A stretch of DNA of 37,575 nucleotides, from contig JAFASF010000053.1 in assembly GCA_019244745.1 (NCBI GenBank), positions 1-37,575 of the forward strand, read 5' to 3'. Both the position numbers and the translations under genes were made by a program. Positions 14,660 to 23,839 of this stretch are shown piece by piece. This DNA is from Solirubrobacterales bacterium. Its GTDB lineage: Bacteria > Actinomycetota > Thermoleophilia > Solirubrobacterales > Solirubrobacteraceae. The notes under the pieces are model-generated. The model was not told where the DNA came from, did no database searches, and saw only the letters and a program-made list of their open reading frames with translations. Numbering within the stretch: the stretch's first letter is position 1; each line of letters starts with the position of its first letter.

Positions 14660-15142
14660 TTGCGCCGCAAGCCTGGGCAGCTGATCGCGGCGGTAGCGGC
14701 CCTGGTGCTGGTGGCGAGCGCGACTACGTTTGCGCAGACCAGCGCGGGGCAGAGAGCGCTGGGCGATATCGGCGTCGGCGGCCAGCCCAGCCGGTACACC
14801 GAACTGGCCTTTGCCAACCCCTCGCGGCTTCCGAAGGCCCTGCATCGGGCGCCAAGCCGGGTGCCCGTCGAATTCACGATCACCAACCACGGACCGACCG
14901 AGACCGCCTATCGCTGGCAGGTTCGGGTGATGCAGCCGGTCGCCCGGGTTCTGAGCGCCGGCGAGGTGTACGTGCCACGAGGATATGGCGTCTCCGTCGC
15001 CCCGGCGATCGTCCTGGGATGCTCGAGTCGGACCCAGATCGCGGTGCTGTTGTCATCGGGCGAGCGCATCGATTACTGGGCCGACTGCCTCCCCCCACCC
15101 GCCCGCGGCCGCGTCATCCGACCCGCGAAGAGCCGCCGATGA
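14660..15142 (+). CDS. exported or membrane-anchored protein, DUF1616-like
   Basis: A 160-residue protein starting at TTG, 8 bp after the glycosyltransferase stop. Residues 9-26 are a hydrophobic signal or anchor. The rest reads as an extracytoplasmic beta-sandwich (VPVEFTITNHGPTETAYRWQVRV), similar in style to the DUF1616 extracellular part. Two cysteines in the mature part (GCSSRT and WADCLPP) could form a disulfide. The function is unknown. It overlaps the start of the large fusion protein by 4 bp (ATGA), so the two are co-translated and the protein may be an external partner of that membrane enzyme. That partnership is inferred from coupling only. Confidence 0.6.
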   Translation: MRRKPGQLIAAVAALVLVASATTFAQTSAGQRALGDIGVGGQPSRYTELAFANPSRLPKALHRAPSRVPVEFTITNHGPTETAYRWQVRVMQPVARVLSAGEVYVPRGYGVSVAPAIVLGCSSRTQIAVLLSSGERIDYWADCLPPPARGRVIRPAKSRR

Positions 15143-18100
15143 GCACGTCCACCCCCGTGATCGCCATGGTGACGGACGCCATCGCGCCCTACCACAGGGG
15201 CGGCAAGGAGCAGCGCTACGACGAGCTCGCGCCCCGCTTGACCCTCTACGCGGACGTTCACGTGTACACGATGAAGTGGTGGCGGGGGCGCAGGGCGACC
15301 ACGAGGCGTGGGGGCGTCGCCTACCACGCCATCTGCCCGTTTATGCCGCTCTATCGCGGCGAGCGGCGATCGGTCGCCCAGGCACTGATCTTCGCCCTCG
15401 CGTGCCTGCAGCTCCTGTTCGCCCGCTTCGACGTGCTCGAGGCCGATCACATGCCGTATCTGCAGCTGTTCCCGCTCAAGCTCGTCGTGCTCCTGCGCAG
15501 GAAGCGAATGGTCGTCACCTGGCACGAGGTGTGGGATCGTGCCCAGTGGCGCCGCTACCTCGGGGAGGCCGGGGTTGTGGCGTGGGCGCTCGAGCGGCTG
15601 GCGATGCGCACGCCCGACTGCATCATCGCCGCCTCCCCGCAGACCGCCCAGAGGTTGAACAAGCTCATTGGCGGCCGCGTCCCGGTCGTGGTCGCACCGA
15701 ACGGGATCGACCTCGATCTGGTCATGCGGACGCGTGCGGGCCGCGATGCCACCGACATCGTGAGCGTCGGGCGCCTGCTCAACCACAAGCGGTTCGACAT
15801 GCTGCTCGAGGCGGTCGCGCTGCTCGCGTCCGCCGGCAGGCCGACCACGTGCCGGATCATCGGCGACGGGCCGGAGCGCACCTCCCTTCGCGCCCGGGCC
15901 GCACAGCTCGGGATCTCTCACCTCGTCGACTTCAGGCACGAAGTGCACTCAACCGAGGAACTGCTGTCCCTGGTGAAAGCCTCTCGCGTATTCGTTTTCC
16001 CGTCCGAGCGCGAGGGCTTCGGGATCGCCGCGCTTGAAGCGATTGCCTGCGGCCTGCCCGTGATCACCACGACAGCTCCCAACAACTTCGCGCGCCATCT
16101 GGTGGAAAGGTCCGAGCGTGGGGTCCTGTGCGATCACTCGCCGCAGGCCCTGGCGGCCGGTATCGAGACCGCCATGCTTGCCTCGGAGGAAGAGGAGAGC
16201 CGGGAGCTCGACCATCATTGGCTCGCCGAGTACGACTGGACGACGATCACGGCCCGGATCGCGCACGCGCTGGCGCCCGAGGGGGACATCGCGGACGGGC
16301 TGGCACCCGACGGCGTTATCGCGCCCGCGCTGGCACCCGACGGCGACATCGCGCACGGGCTGGCACCCGACGGCGAGCCGGCGCGCCTCGCCGGCGTGGC
16401 GAGTATGGAGCCAGCGACTGCGAAGGCGCCTGAGGCGCCGGCGCCGCCCCGCCCCACCCCGGCCCAACATCCGCCGCTACCACCTCCGGCTGAGCCCGAT
16501 CGCCCGCCGCGGCCAGCCCGGAGGGTCCCGGTGCTCGACGTTCTGGTGTCGCTGCTCGCCGTCGGGGCGATGGCAGGCTTGGCGAACGTCCGCGGTGCTT
16601 GGATCGTGCAGGTCGCCGAACTCCTGCTGATCCTGTCCGTACCGGGACTGCTGCTGCTCCGTGCCCTGCGCGCCGAACCCGAGGCGGTGCGGCGCTTCCC
16701 GATCTACGTGCTCTGCGGATCGATCGCGGCGCTCATGGCTGGAGGTCTGCTTGTGGACCTCGCCGGCCCCGCCGTGGGCATCTCCCGCCCCCTCACCACG
16801 ATCCCGCTTGCGGTCTCGATCTCGCTGGTGTGCCTGGTGCTGATCGCCGTCGCGGCCGTCAGAGGGGGGTCGTCACTCGGCGAGTACATCGGCGGCTCCC
16901 TCCCGCTGCACCGTCTATGGCCGCTCGTGCTCCCGGTGATCGCTTGGGCCGGCGCCACGCGGCTGAACAACGGCCACGGCGCCACCGTCGCGATCGTCGC
17001 GGTGGCGGTGACCGGCGCTGCGTTGCTCGCGGGCGTGTGGGGCGCGCAGCGCTGGAGTGTCGCTCAATCCGCGGTCCTCATCTACGGAGCGTCGCTAGCC
17101 CTGATCTGGGGGTTTTCGCTGAGAGGCCACTTCGTGTATGGCTTCGACATCAACGGCGAATACCAGACGTTCATCGGGGTTCTGCACGCTGGGCGGTGGC
17201 ACGTCTCGCACTACAACGACGCATATGGGGCGATGCTCAGCCTCACCATCCTGCCATCCGCTCTGAGCGCGCTCACCGGCGCATCGCCGCTGCTGGTGCT
17301 CAAGGTGATCTTTCCGTTCCTCTTCGCGTTCTTCCCGGTCGCCGTGTTCCTGCTCGCGAGCCGTGCCCTGAGGTTCCGGTTCGCGTACCTCGCGGTCCTT
17401 TTCATCGTCATCCAGGACTACCTGTTCCAGCAGCTCCCGGGGATCGCCCGCCAGGAGATCGCGCTCCTCTTCTTCGCCTGCCTCGTCGCGGCAATGCTCG
17501 ACTCCCGCCTCAGGCGCGGCCCGCAGATCGGCCTCCTGGGAGTGTTCGGAGTGGGGCTGGTGCTCTCCCATTACGGCACCACATACATCACCATCGCGTT
17601 GCTCGCGATAGCAGTCTTCCTCGAGCTCGGGCGGGGCGCGATCGATACCCCTGGGCGCGGCGTGCGGAGGCGGCTTGCCGAGGCCTTAGGGCGGCGGCGC
17701 TGGCTCGCTCTGGTCCCGCTTCTCTCCGCGCTGGCGATCACCGCCGGAGCGGCCGCGGTCTGGTACCAGCCGGTCACCGACTCATCGCAGAACCTCTCGA
17801 GCTTCGTCTCGGACCTGAACGATCAGGGGCTCTCGATCCTGCCCAACGCAAGCGGCGGCAACCCGCTCCGGTCCTACATCTCGGGCAACGCGGGCACTCG
17901 CGTGAGCGCCCGCGCTTACGCGGCGGGGATTCGCAGCGCATACGTCAAGAGCGACCCTTACGTGCACCCGTTGCCGCAGGCGTTCCTTCCCGTATTCCGC
18001 GTTCAGAACGCGACCGTGCCCGGTCAGCGGGTGAAATCCCACCCGGCCGTGAGCGCGCTCAATACAGAGCAGGTGCTCGTGTCGGAGCTCGCCATCGTGC

Positions 18101-18786
18101 TGGCGGCGATCGGGGCGCTGTGGTTGTGGTGGCGGCGCGGGGCGAGTGACACCGCCCGCGGCATTGCGGTGCTCGGCGTCTCGACCCTGGCCATCCTCGT
18201 GTTCATCCGGTTGAGCGGAACCGCGGCCAACGAGTACAACCAGACCCGTGCGTTCCTGCAGGCGATGGTGCCGCTTTCGATCTGTCTGGCCTGGGTGCTC
18301 GAGCGGGCCTCGAGGCACCGACGCGTCGGAGCCGGGGTCGCCACGGTCTCCGCAGTCGCGCTGGGCCTGACCTTTCTCAGCACCTCGAGCCTGCGCGGCG
18401 CCATCGTCGGTGGGGGCAGTCTCACGAACATCGCCGGCAACGGCGAGGACTACGAGCGCTACTACGTGACCGGACCCGAGCTTGCCGCCGCCCGTTGGGT
18501 GAACGCGGCCGCTCCGGCGGGGGAGATCATCTCGGCAGACCGCTATGGCCAATTGCGGATCAGCGGCGCGACCGGGCGGACGCGAGCCGTTCTGGCGAAT
18601 GTCACCCCCGCGTCGCTTGACCGCAATGCCTGGATCTACGCGGACAGCGCCAACTTCGTGGGCGGTCGCGCACGCGGTCAAGACGGCAGCCGGTACGCGA
18701 TCTACGCGTGGCCGAGCTTCATCGGTCGCTACTGGAACCTCGTTTACTCGAACGGATCCTCCGCGGTCTACGCGAGGACCCACTAG
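15139..18786 (+). CDS. GT4 glycosyltransferase fused to a multipass membrane glycan protein
   Basis: A 1215-residue two-part protein. Residues 1 to about 370 are a complete GT4 (GT-B fold) glycosyltransferase: IAMVTDAIAPYHRGGKE, then SVGRLLNHKRFD and EREGFGIAALE with the EX7E glutamates at 292 and 300. Residues 375-414 are four 10-residue repeats (A-x-x-LAP-D/E-G-x-x), then a Pro/Ala-rich linker to about 465. From there to about 1090 come a dozen or more hydrophobic segments with GHFVYGFDINGEY in an outside loop, in the style of DUF2206/GT-C-like proteins. The last 120 or so residues are an extracytoplasmic domain. It could pair cytoplasmic sugar addition with a membrane transfer or polymerising step; no function is proven. 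The ATG overlaps the preceding stop, and the frame is open throughout. Confidence 0.75.
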   Translation: MSTSTPVIAMVTDAIAPYHRGGKEQRYDELAPRLTLYADVHVYTMKWWRGRRATTRRGGVAYHAICPFMPLYRGERRSVAQALIFALACLQLLFARFDVLEADHMPYLQLFPLKLVVLLRRKRMVVTWHEVWDRAQWRRYLGEAGVVAWALERLAMRTPDCIIAASPQTAQRLNKLIGGRVPVVVAPNGIDLDLVMRTRAGRDATDIVSVGRLLNHKRFDMLLEAVALLASAGRPTTCRIIGDGPERTSLRARAAQLGISHLVDFRHEVHSTEELLSLVKASRVFVFPSEREGFGIAALEAIACGLPVITTTAPNNFARHLVERSERGVLCDHSPQALAAGIETAMLASEEEESRELDHHWLAEYDWTTITARIAHALAPEGDIADGLAPDGVIAPALAPDGDIAHGLAPDGEPARLAGVASMEPATAKAPEAPAPPRPTPAQHPPLPPPAEPDRPPRPARRVPVLDVLVSLLAVGAMAGLANVRGAWIVQVAELLLILSVPGLLLLRALRAEPEAVRRFPIYVLCGSIAALMAGGLLVDLAGPAVGISRPLTTIPLAVSISLVCLVLIAVAAVRGGSSLGEYIGGSLPLHRLWPLVLPVIAWAGATRLNNGHGATVAIVAVAVTGAALLAGVWGAQRWSVAQSAVLIYGASLALIWGFSLRGHFVYGFDINGEYQTFIGVLHAGRWHVSHYNDAYGAMLSLTILPSALSALTGASPLLVLKVIFPFLFAFFPVAVFLLASRALRFRFAYLAVLFIVIQDYLFQQLPGIARQEIALLFFACLVAAMLDSRLRRGPQIGLLGVFGVGLVLSHYGTTYITIALLAIAVFLELGRGAIDTPGRGVRRRLAEALGRRRWLALVPLLSALAITAGAAAVWYQPVTDSSQNLSSFVSDLNDQGLSILPNASGGNPLRSYISGNAGTRVSARAYAAGIRSAYVKSDPYVHPLPQAFLPVFRVQNATVPGQRVKSHPAVSALNTEQVLVSELAIVLAAIGALWLWWRRGASDTARGIAVLGVSTLAILVFIRLSGTAANEYNQTRAFLQAMVPLSICLAWVLERASRHRRVGAGVATVSAVALGLTFLSTSSLRGAIVGGGSLTNIAGNGEDYERYYVTGPELAAARWVNAAAPAGEIISADRYGQLRISGATGRTRAVLANVTPASLDRNAWIYADSANFVGGRARGQDGSRYAIYAWPSFIGRYWNLVYSNGSSAVYARTH
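16261..16380 (+). repeat. four tandem 30-bp repeats inside the fusion gene
   Basis: Four in-frame units at 16261, 16291, 16321 and 16351 encode AHALAPEGDI, ADGLAPDGVI, APALAPDGDI and AHGLAPDGEP. The core CTGGCACCCGACGGC is identical in units 2-4. The units have no spacers, so this is a coding minisatellite and not a CRISPR. Length changes would alter the linker by 10 residues without a frameshift. Confidence 0.9.
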
Positions 18787-18806
18787 AGGCGGCTGCACGC
18801 CGGCCC

Positions 18807-19877
18807 ATGAAGATCGTCGTACTGCCGCGCAGCCCCAACCCATACCAGCGCCTGCTCTACGAGGAGTTCAAGCGTGCGGGCCATTCCGTTCGCTACGCCG
18901 GCCGGCGGACACGCTCGCACACCGTGAATCTGCTGCTGCTGCCGCTGGAGCTCATTCTGTGCCGTGCTGCGGGCTGGCGGATCCTCCACATCCACTGGGT
19001 ATACGAGTTCGCGCCTACGGGCGCCGACCGCTTCCCTGTGCTGCGCAGGGTCGGGCAGGCGTGGTTCTCGCTCGTGCTTGCGGTCAGCCGGCTGATCGGG
19101 TTGCGCGTGATCTGGACCGCGCACAATGTCCTGCCGCACGGCCGTGTGTTTCACGACGAGGTCGCGGCGCGGCGACGGCTGGCGCGGGCGAGCGAGGTCG
19201 TGCTGGTCCACGCCCCCGCGGCCCTGGAGGGTCTGGAGCGGATCGGCGTTCGGCCTAGGCGCTCGGCGCTCGTCAGGCTGGGACCCATGGCCCCGCACGT
19301 CGACGCCGCCACACTCCGGCCGCCGGGAGCGCCGGGCGGGCCCCTGAACCTACTGTTCTTCGGCCACGTGCTCGAGCACAAAGGGGTCGAGGATTTGCTC
19401 GAAGCGATCGCTCTCGTCCCGCCGGCGGTTCCCGCTCGGCTGATGGTCGCGGGCCACTGTCCCGATGTCTCGCTCCGGGATCGCCTGAGTGCGCTCGGTG
19501 CCCGGTGCGGCGGCCGCGTCAGCCTGCGGCTCGAGCACATCCCTGAGCGCGAGGTGACCGCGGTACTTGCGGAGGCCGATCTGGTTGTGCTGCCGTTCCG
19601 GTCGATCACCACAAGCAGCAGCGTGCTGCTGGCGATGGGACACGGACGGGGGGTGGTGCTCCCGGACGTGCCCGCGTTCGACGATCTCCCTCGCGACGCC
19701 GCCGTCCTCTACGACGGTTCCGTGAAGGCGCTGCGCGAGGTCATCATCGATGCGGCGGGCTGGAGCCCGGAGCGCCTGCAGAGCCTCGGTACCGCGGCGA
19801 GCGCCTACGTCGGGACGCTCAGCTGGGCCGCCACCGCCGCGCAGACCCTCGCCGCGATGGGAGCCGATGCCGGGTGA
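18807..19877 (+). CDS. GT4-like glycosyltransferase
   Basis: A 356-residue GT-B glycosyltransferase. The N-terminal domain has HIHWVYEF (about 67-74) and IWTAHNVLPH (about 102-111), seen in the bacterial exopolysaccharide mannosyl/glucuronosyl transferase group. The C-terminal domain has LLFFGHVLEHKGVEDLLEA and FRSITTSSSVLLAMG, where the usual EX7E start is replaced by the TTSSSV loop of that subgroup. It is soluble or peripheral and acts on the inner face of the membrane. The ATG lies 20 bp after the fusion gene, and the stop overlaps the flippase start by 4 bp (GTGA). The sugar and acceptor are not known. Confidence 0.75.
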   Translation: MKIVVLPRSPNPYQRLLYEEFKRAGHSVRYAGRRTRSHTVNLLLLPLELILCRAAGWRILHIHWVYEFAPTGADRFPVLRRVGQAWFSLVLAVSRLIGLRVIWTAHNVLPHGRVFHDEVAARRRLARASEVVLVHAPAALEGLERIGVRPRRSALVRLGPMAPHVDAATLRPPGAPGGPLNLLFFGHVLEHKGVEDLLEAIALVPPAVPARLMVAGHCPDVSLRDRLSALGARCGGRVSLRLEHIPEREVTAVLAEADLVVLPFRSITTSSSVLLAMGHGRGVVLPDVPAFDDLPRDAAVLYDGSVKALREVIIDAAGWSPERLQSLGTAASAYVGTLSWAATAAQTLAAMGADAG

Positions 19878-21433
19878 GCAGTCCCCGCCCACATGAGCGT
19901 CCGCCGGCCGTGGCTTCGCCCGCGGAGGCGCTGCGGCGGCTGTTCGGCCGCGGATCGGTCTACACGATCGTGCTCGCGATCCAGATGTCGACCGCGCTCA
20001 TCGTCGTGCCGATCGCCACCCGTCTGTTGTCCCCCTCGGGCTATGGGCACGTGGCCGTCGGCGTCGTGATCTTCACGCTGCTCGCGATCGTGGGCGCTCT
20101 GGGCCTGGCCGATGCCGCCGCGCGCACGTTCTTCGCCGGCGCGGAGGGACCGCGCCGGGCCCGGCGGCTGGTTGCCGCCGCCATCGGCAGCGCGGTGCTT
20201 CTCTCGCTCGTGGTCGACCTCACCGGCTCCGTCTGGGCGCCGCTGTTCGGGCTGAGTTATGGAGGCGTTCTGAGGGCCGCGGTGTGGGCCGGCGCCGCCG
20301 GGGCCATCCTGCTCGGCGTCCAGGCGCTGCTGCGCGTCTCAGAACGCGTGTGGACATTCCTCGTCATCGCGGTCGTGGCAGCGGTCGGCGGACAGGCGCT
20401 CGCGGTCTCGCTCGCCGCGCTCACCCATTCCGCGACCGCTTATATGTCGGGAATCGCGGCGGGCACCGGGCTCGCCGCCATCGTCGGCGTGATCGCGACC
20501 GGGTGCCTCAGGTCCGGCGTGGCCGGCCCAGGGGAGGTGAAGGCCGGGCTCGCGCTGGGGTTGCCGATCGTTCCCCACAGCCTCGCGGTCTCGCTGCTCG
20601 CGTCCGCCGACCGGATCCTCATCGTGGGGATCCTCGGGCTCGCGTCCGCCGGTCGCTACCAGGTCGCCTACGCGGTCGGAGGCCTCGGCGTGGCCCTCGT
20701 CACGGCGCTGAACCAGGCGTGGGTTCCGCTTCTCCTGGGCGCCCGGGAACGCGGGCGTTGGCAGATCCTGCGGGCGACGTCGGCCGTCGTGCACGTGGTC
20801 GCTGGGATCGCCGCGGTCACGCTCGCGCTTCTCGCCCCGCTCGCGCTGGTCGTCGCGGCGCCGGCCTCCTACGGGCGCCACGCGCTCATGCCCGTGGCCG
20901 CGATCGTGGCCTTCAGCGCGCTTCCCTACGCGACGTGCAGCAGCTACTTCCAGGTCGTGTTCGTGAGCGGAAGGACCCGGGTGATGGCCGTGGCCGCGCC
21001 GGTGGCAGCCGCGGTCAACATTGCGCTGAACCTCGTTCTGCTGCCGGCGATAGGGCTGGTAGGTGCCGCGGTGGCGACGGTCGTCGCGTACGGCTTGCTT
21101 CCCGGTGTCGTGGCGGTGATCGCCCATCGGCTGGCCCCTCTGGCCGCTGTCTCCCGAGACTCGCTTCGGTCATGGCTCCTGGCGGCTCCGTTCGTGGCCG
21201 CCGGAGCACTCATTCCCCCCGGCGTCCTCGGCGTCGCGGCGAGAGTCGCTGCGCTGGCCGTGGCCTTGGCGGGCGCGACGCTGCTGCTCCGATCCGCCGC
21301 CTCACAGCAGACGATGGCCCAGCCCTCACCCGAGGCGGCCGGTGCATCGCCAGGCGGCGCGGAGCCGGAAGCATCCGGGGAGGCGCTCGGACGGGAGTCG
21401 CGGCTCCACCCGGCGGTCGAGGCGCCAGGATGA
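19874..21433 (+). CDS. Wzx-like polysaccharide flippase (MOP superfamily)
   Basis: A 519-residue membrane protein with about 12-14 hydrophobic segments. The start, GSVYTIVLAIQMSTALIVVPIATRLLSPSGYGHV, is the typical first helix and loop of polysaccharide-export flippases (PF01943/PF13440 type), and ALNQAWVPLLL and LNLVLLPAIGLVGAAVAT occur where expected. Such proteins move lipid-linked oligosaccharides across the cytoplasmic membrane. The last 70 or so residues are polar, rich in Pro/Ala/Glu, and cytoplasmic. The GTG overlaps the preceding stop and the stop overlaps the next ATG, making a tightly coupled three-gene set. Confidence 0.82.
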   Translation: MSSPRPHERPPAVASPAEALRRLFGRGSVYTIVLAIQMSTALIVVPIATRLLSPSGYGHVAVGVVIFTLLAIVGALGLADAAARTFFAGAEGPRRARRLVAAAIGSAVLLSLVVDLTGSVWAPLFGLSYGGVLRAAVWAGAAGAILLGVQALLRVSERVWTFLVIAVVAAVGGQALAVSLAALTHSATAYMSGIAAGTGLAAIVGVIATGCLRSGVAGPGEVKAGLALGLPIVPHSLAVSLLASADRILIVGILGLASAGRYQVAYAVGGLGVALVTALNQAWVPLLLGARERGRWQILRATSAVVHVVAGIAAVTLALLAPLALVVAAPASYGRHALMPVAAIVAFSALPYATCSSYFQVVFVSGRTRVMAVAAPVAAAVNIALNLVLLPAIGLVGAAVATVVAYGLLPGVVAVIAHRLAPLAAVSRDSLRSWLLAAPFVAAGALIPPGVLGVAARVAALAVALAGATLLLRSAASQQTMAQPSPEAAGASPGGAEPEASGEALGRESRLHPAVEAPG

Positions 21434-22227
21434 GAGGAGCGCGGCTGCGCGCGCTCGTGCGCGGGGGCGCGCGTCGCGTCCGCGTGGAGCAGGAACTCCT
21501 CGTCGCCTACGAGGGCGTGCTCAGAGGCCTCCAGACGCCGACCGCCCGCCGCAACCGCCGCGACGACGAGCGTGTGCGGATCGTGGCCGCGGCCGTACTC
21601 GGGCGCGGTTCCAACTGCGTCGACATCGGCGCCAGCGAAGGCCAGCTGCTCGCGGTGTTCACGGAGCTCGCGCCGGAGGGGCGGCACATCGCCTACGAGC
21701 CCGTACCGCATGTTCAGGCCCGCCTCGCCCGACGTTTCCCCCGGGTGGAGGTTCGCGGCGCGGCCCTGGCCGATCACAATGGCGCCTCCACGTTTGTCGT
21801 CAACAAACGACTGCCCAGCCGCAGCAGCCTGCGAGCCGTCGGCTGCCGAGCGGCGGACACCGAGACCATCGAGGTCCAGGTGCGGACGCTCGACGACAGC
21901 CTCCCTCCGGGGTACGTGCCGAAGCTCTTGAAGATCGACGTGGAAGGGGCCGAACACCTGGTGCTCGCCGGTGCGCGTAGGACGGTCATGACCCACCGAC
22001 CCGTGATCCTGTTCGAGCACCAGAGGAGCACCGCAGCCCACTACGGGAGCGGCCCCGAGCTCCTCTTCGATCTGCTGGTGGAGCAGCTCGACATGCGGAT
22101 CTTCGATCTCGACGGCGACGGCCCGTACTCGCTGTCGCGTCTGCGGCGCGCGTACGACAGCGGCAGTCGCTGGAACTTCTTCGCCGTTCCCGGGGCCGGC
22201 AGGCCGCAACTAGCTTTGGGCGTTTAG
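21430..22227 (+). CDS. FkbM family methyltransferase
   Basis: A 265-residue SAM-dependent methyltransferase. Motif I is VDIGASEG (64-71), followed by the acidic ribose contact in IAYEPVP (88-94), and the FkbM mark LKIDVEGAE (167-175). FkbM-type enzymes O-methylate sugars or other small hydroxylated acceptors, so methylation of the exported glycan is likely. The first 45 residues are Arg-rich. The ATG overlaps the flippase stop (ATGA), and the next gene begins directly after its stop. This is the only intact methyltransferase in the locus; two others nearby are broken. Confidence 0.82.
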   Translation: MRGARLRALVRGGARRVRVEQELLVAYEGVLRGLQTPTARRNRRDDERVRIVAAAVLGRGSNCVDIGASEGQLLAVFTELAPEGRHIAYEPVPHVQARLARRFPRVEVRGAALADHNGASTFVVNKRLPSRSSLRAVGCRAADTETIEVQVRTLDDSLPPGYVPKLLKIDVEGAEHLVLAGARRTVMTHRPVILFEHQRSTAAHYGSGPELLFDLLVEQLDMRIFDLDGDGPYSLSRLRRAYDSGSRWNFFAVPGAGRPQLALGV

Positions 22228-23100
22228 ATGTTCTCCGTCTTCATCCCCGTCGGCGCGACCGAGCGCGAGCCAGAGCGGCTCGCGGACACGCTGGACAGCC
22301 TGCGGGCACACGCCCCGAGCGGCGACGTGAGGCTCACCCTGATCGACGACAGCCCACGCCCCCGGCGCCTGGAGAGCCTCTGGCCCGGTGTGTCGGTGAT
22401 TCGTACGGCGCTCTGGGACCGACGCGCTCCGGACCCGTTCAGCGCGATGACCGCGGGGACGATCGAGGCGCTGAAGCGGGCAGAAGGAGACTTCGCGCTC
22501 AAGCTCGATACCGACGCGGTCGTGATCGCGCCGTTCGCCGACTCGATCAACTCGATCCTGGCGGAGGAGCCGTCCATCGGGATAATCGGGGCATACGACG
22601 TGGCCGCCGACGGGGGACGCCGTGACTGGTCGATGTGGCCGGCGCTGATCCGGCGCACCGGCAGGCCGGTCCGGGCCGTGCGAGGCGGCGGACCGTTGCC
22701 CCGCGTCATGTTCCCCAGCCAGGCCGAGCGAGGGGCCGCGCGCCGGGCGGTCCGCGCGGCTGAGGCGAATCCAACATATGTCCTTGGCGCCCACTGTCTG
22801 GGCGGGGCCTACGCGGTATCTCGCAGCCTGTTCGCGCGCCGGGAGCTTCTCGACTGGCGTCCCTGGGTGGGCACCAGATTGGGCGAGGATGTGGTACTCG
22901 GAATCCTGTGCGCGGCAGCCGGGTTGCGCATGCGGGGCGCCGCCGGAGCGGCTGAGCCGTTCGCGGTGGCGTGGAAGGGCCTGCCGGCCGAACCTTCGAG
23001 GTTGGTGGCGCGGGGGCACAGCATCGTCCACTCGGTCAAGGACGGAACCCATGGCACGGAATGCGAGTTGCGTGAATGGTTTCGGCTCAACGCCAGGTGA
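22228..23100 (+). CDS. GT2-like glycosyltransferase
   Basis: A 290-residue GT-A type protein. It begins MFSVFIPVGATEREPERLADTL, reads TLIDDSPRP where the UDP-binding loop is expected, and has DTD at 94-96 (LKLDTDAVV) as the metal-binding DxD. Later HCLGGAYAVSR and GEDVVLGILC match acceptor-side motifs of GT2 enzymes (ED near the catalytic base). There are no membrane helices. The ATG follows the FkbM stop with no gap. The sugar is unknown. Confidence 0.65.
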   Translation: MFSVFIPVGATEREPERLADTLDSLRAHAPSGDVRLTLIDDSPRPRRLESLWPGVSVIRTALWDRRAPDPFSAMTAGTIEALKRAEGDFALKLDTDAVVIAPFADSINSILAEEPSIGIIGAYDVAADGGRRDWSMWPALIRRTGRPVRAVRGGGPLPRVMFPSQAERGAARRAVRAAEANPTYVLGAHCLGGAYAVSRSLFARRELLDWRPWVGTRLGEDVVLGILCAAAGLRMRGAAGAAEPFAVAWKGLPAEPSRLVARGHSIVHSVKDGTHGTECELREWFRLNAR

Positions 23101-23182
23101 CGCGGTTGGCAGGGGTTCTGCCACGCCCACCGCGGCGCTGGCTGCGGGCCGCGCCGCGAAGCTGGAGGGGCGGACGCGACAC

Positions 23183-23839
23183 CGCGGAAACCGGGTTCAA
23201 TGCCCCTGAAGGGGGCGCAGTATCGGGACTGCGCCGCCTTCAGGGGACCCCGACCATGCCTGCTGGCGATGCGGCTCGCTTGAGCGAGACCGTCTGTTGT
23301 GGCTGTTTTTCGATCGCAACCCGAACCTGTTCAGACCGGGAATGACGATCCTCCACGTCGCCCCCAAAGCAGCGTTGCGGCCGCGCCTGGAGCGGATGGC
23401 CGGGGCCTAGGTGTGCGGCGATCTAACGGCTACGTTCGGCGACGAGATCATCGACGTGACAAACTTGTGCTTTGGCGACCGATCGTTCGACGCCGTGATC
23501 TGCAACCACGTGCTCGAGCACGTTGCCGACGATCGCGCCGCCGTGCGCGAGCTGCGTCGGGTGCTGGCGACCGGCGGCTGGGCGATCCTGCTCGTGCCCG
23601 ACGTCGAGGGGCAATCCACGATTGAGGATCCATCGATCGAGGACCCGTCCGAACGCTCGCGGCTCTACGGCCGGGAAGATCACGTCCGCAAGTATGGACG
23701 CGACTATCTCGATCGCCTTGCCGATGCGGGCTTCGTGCGCGAGGCGATCGACCTTGCCGACGAGCTTCCGGCGCACCTGATCGCCTGCTACCGCCTCGAG
23801 AAGTTCCACGCCGTCGAACCGATTTTCCTGTGTCGTTAG
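23183..23839 (+). pseudogene. broken class I SAM-dependent methyltransferase
   Basis: Pieces of one methyltransferase lie in order but are interrupted. RGNRVQCP (frame of 23183) is followed by GAQYRDCAAFRG one frame away (from 23215), then the first frame returns with CWRCGSLERDRLLWLFF and ILHVAPKAALRPRLE up to an in-frame TAG at 23408-23410. The same frame then continues as CGDLTATF, FDAVICNHVLEHV, LATGGWAILLVPDVEG and EDHVRKYGRDY to 23839. In relatives the stop position is usually an aromatic residue (YVSADL-like), so TAC to TAG is a simple origin. This makes two frameshifts and one nonsense codon. Restart at the GTG at 23411 would give 142 residues without the SAM-binding loop. The N-terminal boundary is approximate. 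Confidence 0.7.

Noticed and set aside
16261-16380. 30-bp direct repeats as a CRISPR-like array
   Set aside because: The units are contiguous with no spacers, are in frame and encode a clear decapeptide linker; no cas genes are present.
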